From contig CAZZKF010000046.1 in the NCBI GenBank assembly GCA_964654995.1, forward strand, positions 1 through 19,994: a stretch of DNA of 19,994 nucleotides, read 5' to 3'. A program made the position numbers and the translations under genes. The notes under the pieces were generated by a model. That model did no database searches. It saw only the letters and a list, made by a program, of their open reading frames with translations, and was not told where the DNA came from. The stretch's first letter is position 1. Each line of letters starts with the position of its first letter. Below, in pieces: positions 16,624-19,994 of this stretch. The stretch comes from CAZZKF01 sp964654995 (lineage in GTDB: Bacteria > Pseudomonadota > Alphaproteobacteria > CAZZKF01).

Positions 16624-17285
16624 GCGTATTCTGGACGCTGGTGCGCCGCGATCTGCTGCTGGCACTGCGCCAGGGCAGCTCGAGCCTGATGGCGGTGGCG
16701 TTTTTCGTCATCGCGGTGACCCTGTTTCCCCTGGGTGTCGGGCCCGAGCCCGGGGTGCTGTCGCGGATCGCCGCCGGCGTCATCTGGGTGGCCGCGCTTC
16801 TGGCCGCGCTGCTGTCGCTGGACCGCCTGTTCCAGGCCGATTTCGAGGACGGAAACCTCGATCTTCTGGTGCTCTCGCCGCTGCCGCTGGAATTCGCGGT
16901 GATCGCCAAATGCACCGCCCACTGGCTGTCGACGGCGCTGCCGCTGATTGTCGTGGCACCGGTGCTCGCCGTGCTGCTCAATATGGAGGCGGGCGGCTTT
17001 GTCGTGCTGATCGCGACAATGCTGGCGGGAACCCCGGCGCTCAGCCTGATCGGCGCCATCGGTGCGGCGCTGACGGTGGGCCTGCGCCGCGGCGGCGTGC
17101 TGATGCCGCTTCTGGTTCTGCCGCTTTACATTCCGATCCTGATATTTGCCGTTTCCGGGGTCGAGGCGGCGCTTACCGGCATGTCGGCGGCGCCCCACCT
17201 CTCCCTACTCGGTGCGGTCAGTCTGGCGGCTCTCGCCCTGGCCCCCTGGGCAGCGGCGGCCGCCCTGCGTCTGGCCCTGGAATAG
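16620..17285 (+). CDS. ccmB: Cytochrome c biogenesis haem-exporter permease CcmB
   Basis: A 221-residue membrane protein of normal CcmB length with about six hydrophobic segments. FQADFEDGNLDLLVLSPLPLE (split across 71-91) is the conserved CcmB segment contacting the ATPase, and LRRGGVLMPLLVLPLYIPILIF (split across 154-175) is the typical C-terminal half. It is the membrane partner of CcmA. I chose ATG 16620, which overlaps the ccmA stop, over an ATG 12 bp earlier inside ccmA. No ccmC follows; a terminator-like hairpin comes 7 bp after the stop. Confidence 0.93.
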   Translation: MSVFWTLVRRDLLLALRQGSSSLMAVAFFVIAVTLFPLGVGPEPGVLSRIAAGVIWVAALLAALLSLDRLFQADFEDGNLDLLVLSPLPLEFAVIAKCTAHWLSTALPLIVVAPVLAVLLNMEAGGFVVLIATMLAGTPALSLIGAIGAALTVGLRRGGVLMPLLVLPLYIPILIFAVSGVEAALTGMSAAPHLSLLGAVSLAALALAPWAAAAALRLALE

Positions 17286-17291
17286 GGCGTC

Positions 17292-17311
17292 CCGCCGCAC
17301 CGCGGCGGTTT
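17292..17311 (+). terminator. Intrinsic terminator-like hairpin after ccmB
   Basis: CCGCCG-CACCG-CGGCGG is a perfect 6-bp GC stem with a 5-nt loop, followed by TTT. It begins 7 bp after the ccmB stop and would separate ccmAB from ccmI. The T run is short. Confidence 0.5.
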
Positions 17312-17350
17312 GCGCGACAATGTGGCACAGTGAACCCGGCGCGCAGCGAC

Positions 17351-17378
17351 TTGCGCTTGTGCGGCTGGTGGTCTAAAT
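17351..17378 (+). promoter_or_regulatory. Weak candidate promoter for ccmI
   Basis: TTGCGC (17351-17356) and CTAAAT (17373-17378) are 16 nt apart, with partial consensus matches (4/6 and 3/6). It lies between the ccmB terminator-like hairpin and the ccmI start. Confidence 0.25.
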
Positions 17379-17441
17379 CTCCCCCATGTCTGTGCCGCTC
17401 ACTTTGAGCCTGTCGACCCTCTATCTGCGAGGAACAGCTTG

Positions 17442-18821
17442 ATGTTATGGGGCATCTTTGCGGCCATGGTCGCGGTGGCACTCGCCGTCGTGGTGATCCC
17501 TCTGCTGCGGTCGCGTCAGCAGGTCGAAACGGGTGATGAGCACCAGGACCTGGCGGTCTATCGCGATCAGCTGGATGAGCTGAAACAGGCCGAGGAACAG
17601 GGTCTGTTGTCCGAGCGGGAGGCCAAGGAGGCCCGCCTCGAGATCGAGCGCCGGATGCTCAAGGCGGCGGCCCGGGCCGAGGCGCCATCCTCGGCGCGGC
17701 CCATCGGGCGGTGGGTCGCCCTGGTGGTGGTGCTGGTAATCCCGGCCCTGTCGCTGGGGCTCTATCACGATCTCGGCAGCCCCGGCCTGCCGGACGTGCC
17801 GTTCGCCAGCCGCACCGACATGAACGGTATGCCAGGGACCCAGCATCAGGCAATCGAGCGCCTGGTCGAGAAGCTGGCCAAGCGCATGGAAAGCCGGCCC
17901 GACGATGTCGATGGCTGGATGCTGCTGGGCCGCAGCTATGCCTCGCTCGGGCGCTATGCAGATGCGGTCGACGCCTTCCAGAACGCGGTGCTGGCCAGGC
18001 CTGAGGATTCCGACCTGTATCTGGCGCTGGGTGAAAGCATGGTCTATGCCGCCGGCGGCAAGGTGATCGACGATGCGCGCGCCATTTTCAAGACCGCGCT
18101 GTCGCTCGAGCCGGGCTCGATCGGGGCCCGCTACTACCTGGCCCTGGCGCGTTTCCAGGATGGCGATTACCAGGCGGCCTATGACAGTTGGGCGCGGCTG
18201 ATTCGCGAATCCCCGGCCGACGCACCGTGGCTTCCCGATCTCTCCGCCCGGCTCAAGGAGGCGGCCGACAAGCTCGGGGTCGAGGTGCCGAAAATCGAGG
18301 CCGGAGCGGCCCAGAAGGACGCCGGTGCGCCGCCGGCGCCGGCCGAGATGAGTGAGGCCGAACGCGCCGCCTTTGTCGAGTCGATGGTGACGCGCCTGGC
18401 CGAACGGCTGAAAAAGTCGCCCAACGATCTCGATGGCTGGATCCGTCTTGGCCGTGCCTACGCGGTCATGCGCCGTTACGACGATGCCGCGAACGCCTAT
18501 CGCAAGGCGGTGACACTGGCGCCCGAGGCGATCGACTATCGCCTGGCGCTGGCCGACATGATCATCAAGGCCGCGGGCCAGCCGACCGAGATCCCGGCCG
18601 AGGCCCGCTCGCTTTACGAGGACGTGCTGAAAGACGCGCCCGACAATCAGATCGCCCTGTGGGTCGTCGGCCACGTTCGGGCAATGGCCGGCAATGTCGA
18701 GGGTGCCGTCGCCCTCTGGCGCCGTCTGCTCGCCCAGCTCAAGCCCGACAGCGAGCAGTACAAGACCGTGCGCGCCCAGATCGACTCGGTTTCGCTGGAC
18801 GGCGCCGGCAAGGGCGAGTGA
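17442..18821 (+). CDS. ccmI: Cytochrome c biogenesis protein CcmI (CycH-like), TPR protein
   Basis: A 459-residue membrane protein. The N-terminal part has a membrane helix (2-22), a charged cytoplasmic loop with the CcmI-type DLAVYRDQLDELKQAEEQGLLSEREAKEARLEIERRML (split across 36-73) and a second helix (about 91-108). The periplasmic part is made of tetratricopeptide repeats, such as DGWMLLGRSYASLGRYADAVDAF (split across 157-179) and DGWIRLGRAYAVMRRYDDAANAY (split across 331-353). CcmI holds the apocytochrome c C-terminus and passes it to the haem ligation complex. The TPR region is an internal duplication of roughly 130 residues. ATG 17442 with GAGGA 8 nt upstream is preferred over the TTG one codon earlier. 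It has a 156-bp gap from ccmB with its own likely promoter. Confidence 0.9.
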   Translation: MLWGIFAAMVAVALAVVVIPLLRSRQQVETGDEHQDLAVYRDQLDELKQAEEQGLLSEREAKEARLEIERRMLKAAARAEAPSSARPIGRWVALVVVLVIPALSLGLYHDLGSPGLPDVPFASRTDMNGMPGTQHQAIERLVEKLAKRMESRPDDVDGWMLLGRSYASLGRYADAVDAFQNAVLARPEDSDLYLALGESMVYAAGGKVIDDARAIFKTALSLEPGSIGARYYLALARFQDGDYQAAYDSWARLIRESPADAPWLPDLSARLKEAADKLGVEVPKIEAGAAQKDAGAPPAPAEMSEAERAAFVESMVTRLAERLKKSPNDLDGWIRLGRAYAVMRRYDDAANAYRKAVTLAPEAIDYRLALADMIIKAAGQPTEIPAEARSLYEDVLKDAPDNQIALWVVGHVRAMAGNVEGAVALWRRLLAQLKPDSEQYKTVRAQIDSVSLDGAGKGE

Positions 18822-18862
18822 CCATCGCGCCGGTCCGGCTGGCGGAGCGCTGTTAACGCTTC

Positions 18863-18885
18863 CATAATCCGGCGGCGGCATTATG
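18863..18885. repeat. Inverted repeat CATAAT...ATTATG in the ccmI/hypothetical gap
   Basis: CATAAT (18863-18868) and ATTATG (18880-18885) pair perfectly across an 11-nt GC-rich spacer, 71 bp before the small hypothetical gene. It may be an operator or part of a -10 region; no matching -35 was found. Confidence 0.3.
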
Positions 18886-18955
18886 ACCCGAGCGTCAGCC
18901 GGGCCGGCGATGTGCCAGCAAATATGACAACCAAGAACAGCCCGCACAGTCAGGC

Positions 18956-19312
18956 ATGAAAATCACTCCCAACATTTCGGTTCAGGCGGCGCTGACGGCG
19001 TTGCAGGAAGCGCGTCCGCAGGTGCCGAACAGGGCGCTCGATCCCGACGACGGCGGCCGCAAGGCGGCCTTCGATCCGGATCAGGCGGTCAAGCGCGCCG
19101 CGCCCCCGGCCGATCCCGACGCCGTTCGCAAGAAGCCGGGCGAGGCCTCGCCCGCCGCCGCCCGGCGCCCGGGTGCGTCCGAATCCGCCGGCGGGGTTGA
19201 AGCACAAACGACCCGCCCGACGGTGGCCCCGGCTTTCCAGCGCGAGGCCGTCGGCCCGTTGCGCGGTACCGCCGGGCCGGGCCTGGGGCTGGTCGTCGAC
19301 ATCAAGGTGTGA
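18956..19312 (+). CDS. Small Pro/Ala-rich hypothetical protein
   Basis: A 118-residue protein of unknown function. The first 20 residues, MKITPNISVQAALTALQEAR, look like an ordered amphipathic helix, and the last, GPGLGLVVDIKV, is hydrophobic. Between them is a long Pro/Ala/Asp/Arg-rich stretch that is probably disordered. No signal peptide, membrane helix or known domain is visible. The ribosome-binding site is weak (AGTCAGGC ends next to the ATG). Conserved-looking ends on a low-complexity middle favour a real gene, but a chance frame in GC-rich DNA cannot be ruled out. It is flanked by ccmI and the NUDIX gene on the same strand. Confidence 0.55.
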   Translation: MKITPNISVQAALTALQEARPQVPNRALDPDDGGRKAAFDPDQAVKRAAPPADPDAVRKKPGEASPAAARRPGASESAGGVEAQTTRPTVAPAFQREAVGPLRGTAGPGLGLVVDIKV

Positions 19313-19386
19313 CCGGGCCGCATCCCGTCATCGTCGCCTGACCGCTCGCAACGCGCATCCTTCGCCCCATCGACAGAGGCCGGCCT

Positions 19387-19411
19387 GCCATGGCAATCTC
19401 GTTGCCATGGC
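19387..19411 (+). promoter_or_regulatory. 10-bp inverted repeat over the NUDIX start codon
   Basis: GCCATGGCAA (19387-19396) and TTGCCATGGC (19402-19411) are perfect complements with a 5-nt spacer. The second arm contains the ATG at 19407-19409. In the mRNA it would form a stable hairpin that hides the start codon; on DNA it would be a symmetric protein-binding site. No good Shine-Dalgarno sequence is visible nearby. Confidence 0.6.
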
Positions 19412-19967
19412 TGGGAAATCCGATCTGCCGCCGAATTTTTCGCGCCGCGTGCCGGAGGGGGATACCCACGCACGCCTGGTCTGCGAGAGCTGCGGCTGGA
19501 TCCATTACGACAATCCCCGCATCATCGTCGGGGCGGTCTGCGACTGGCAGGGCCGCGTGCTGCTGTGCCGGCGCGCCATTCAGCCGCGGGCCGGCTACTG
19601 GACGATCCCGGCGGGTTTCCTGGAGCTCCATGAAACGGCCGACGCCGGCGCCCGGCGCGAGGCCCGGGAAGAGGCCGGCGCCGACATCGAAATTGACGCC
19701 CTGCTGGCGATCTACCACGTGCCGCGGATCAGCCAGGTCCAGCTCATGTACACGGCGCGCCTGCGCTCGCCCGAGATTGCCGCCGGCATCGAGAGCAGCG
19801 AGGTGGCGCTCTTCGACTGGGCCGACATTCCCTGGGACGAGCTGGCGTTTCCGAGCGTGCGCTGGGCGCTCGAGCATTATCGCCAGGTCGCCGGGCGGTG
19901 CGATTTCCAGCCGTTCACCAACCCGCCCGGCGAATGGGGCGAGCGCGGCCCCGACGACCGCGGCTAA
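19407..19967 (+). CDS. NUDIX hydrolase with N-terminal CxxC
   Basis: A 186-residue protein. The complete NUDIX box GX5EX7REUXEEXGU is present at 70-92 (G70, E76, R84, E85, E88, E89, G91). The Mg2+-dependent enzyme hydrolyses a nucleoside diphosphate linked to another moiety. An N-terminal CESCGWIHYDNPR (26-38) provides one CxxC pair, like the zinc-ribbon-preceded NUDIX proteins (YjhB/NudC-like), but I see only one pair, so zinc binding as a monomer is uncertain. Substrates may be ADP-ribose or NAD(H)-type dinucleotides; sequence alone does not decide. The reading frame continues upstream to 19173, but that part is Arg/Pro-rich and overlaps the hypothetical gene, so I use the ATG at 19407. Confidence 0.87.
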   Translation: MAGKSDLPPNFSRRVPEGDTHARLVCESCGWIHYDNPRIIVGAVCDWQGRVLLCRRAIQPRAGYWTIPAGFLELHETADAGARREAREEAGADIEIDALLAIYHVPRISQVQLMYTARLRSPEIAAGIESSEVALFDWADIPWDELAFPSVRWALEHYRQVAGRCDFQPFTNPPGEWGERGPDDRG

Positions 19968-19994
19968 TCCTCGTTCCACCCTCACCCCATCCCT

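Noticed and set aside
17445..18947. A 500-codon minus-strand frame opposite ccmI
   Set aside because: It mirrors the ccmI codon pattern, lacks a start signal and matches no family.

Overview
The window is about 20 kb of GC-rich chromosomal DNA from an alphaproteobacterium, most like Rhodospirillales and related orders. Three things point there: a DUF2794 gene (an alphaproteobacterial family), the order DUF1223 - acnA - ccmA - ccmB that recurs in that class, and dense, GC-rich coding with short gaps. I see no tRNA, rRNA, CRISPR array, insertion sequence or phage gene. The species cannot be named from the sequence.

Left part (1-5283). A 5' fragment of a MarR-type regulator runs off the left edge. 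Next, on the minus strand, is a secreted beta-propeller protein carrying a duplicated His/Met-rich segment. A two-gene operon follows, encoding a two-domain VOC protein that looks like a type I extradiol dioxygenase and a fumarylacetoacetate-hydrolase-family enzyme; together they suggest ring cleavage and processing of an aromatic compound. A promoter with an operator-like inverted repeat sits before it. DUF2794 and a divergent glutathione-S-transferase-like gene resembling LigE-type beta-etherases complete this part.

Middle part (5284-12963). A likely promoter drives a four-gene operon: ABC ATPase, ABC-2 permease, GldG-like auxiliary protein and DUF4340 membrane protein. This is a gliding-auxiliary-type ABC system whose substrate is unknown in Proteobacteria. 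Then comes htpG (Hsp90) behind a sigma-32-like promoter. It converges tail to tail, 2 bp apart, with a secreted DUF1223 thioredoxin-fold protein.

Right part (12964-19994). acnA (aconitase) is on the minus strand with a GC-rich, terminator-like structure in its leader. It is divergent from ccmA-ccmB, the haem-exporter ATPase and permease of cytochrome c maturation. ccmB is followed by a terminator-like hairpin and then directly by ccmI; ccmC, D, E, F, G and H are absent from the interval. A small Pro/Ala-rich hypothetical protein and a NUDIX hydrolase, whose start codon lies inside a 10-bp inverted repeat, end the window.

No clearly new biological system stands out. The best leads are the acnA leader structure, the NUDIX start-site hairpin, the duplicated His/Met-rich insert, the aromatic-catabolism group with its operator candidate, and the uncharacterised GldA-F-G/DUF4340 transporter.
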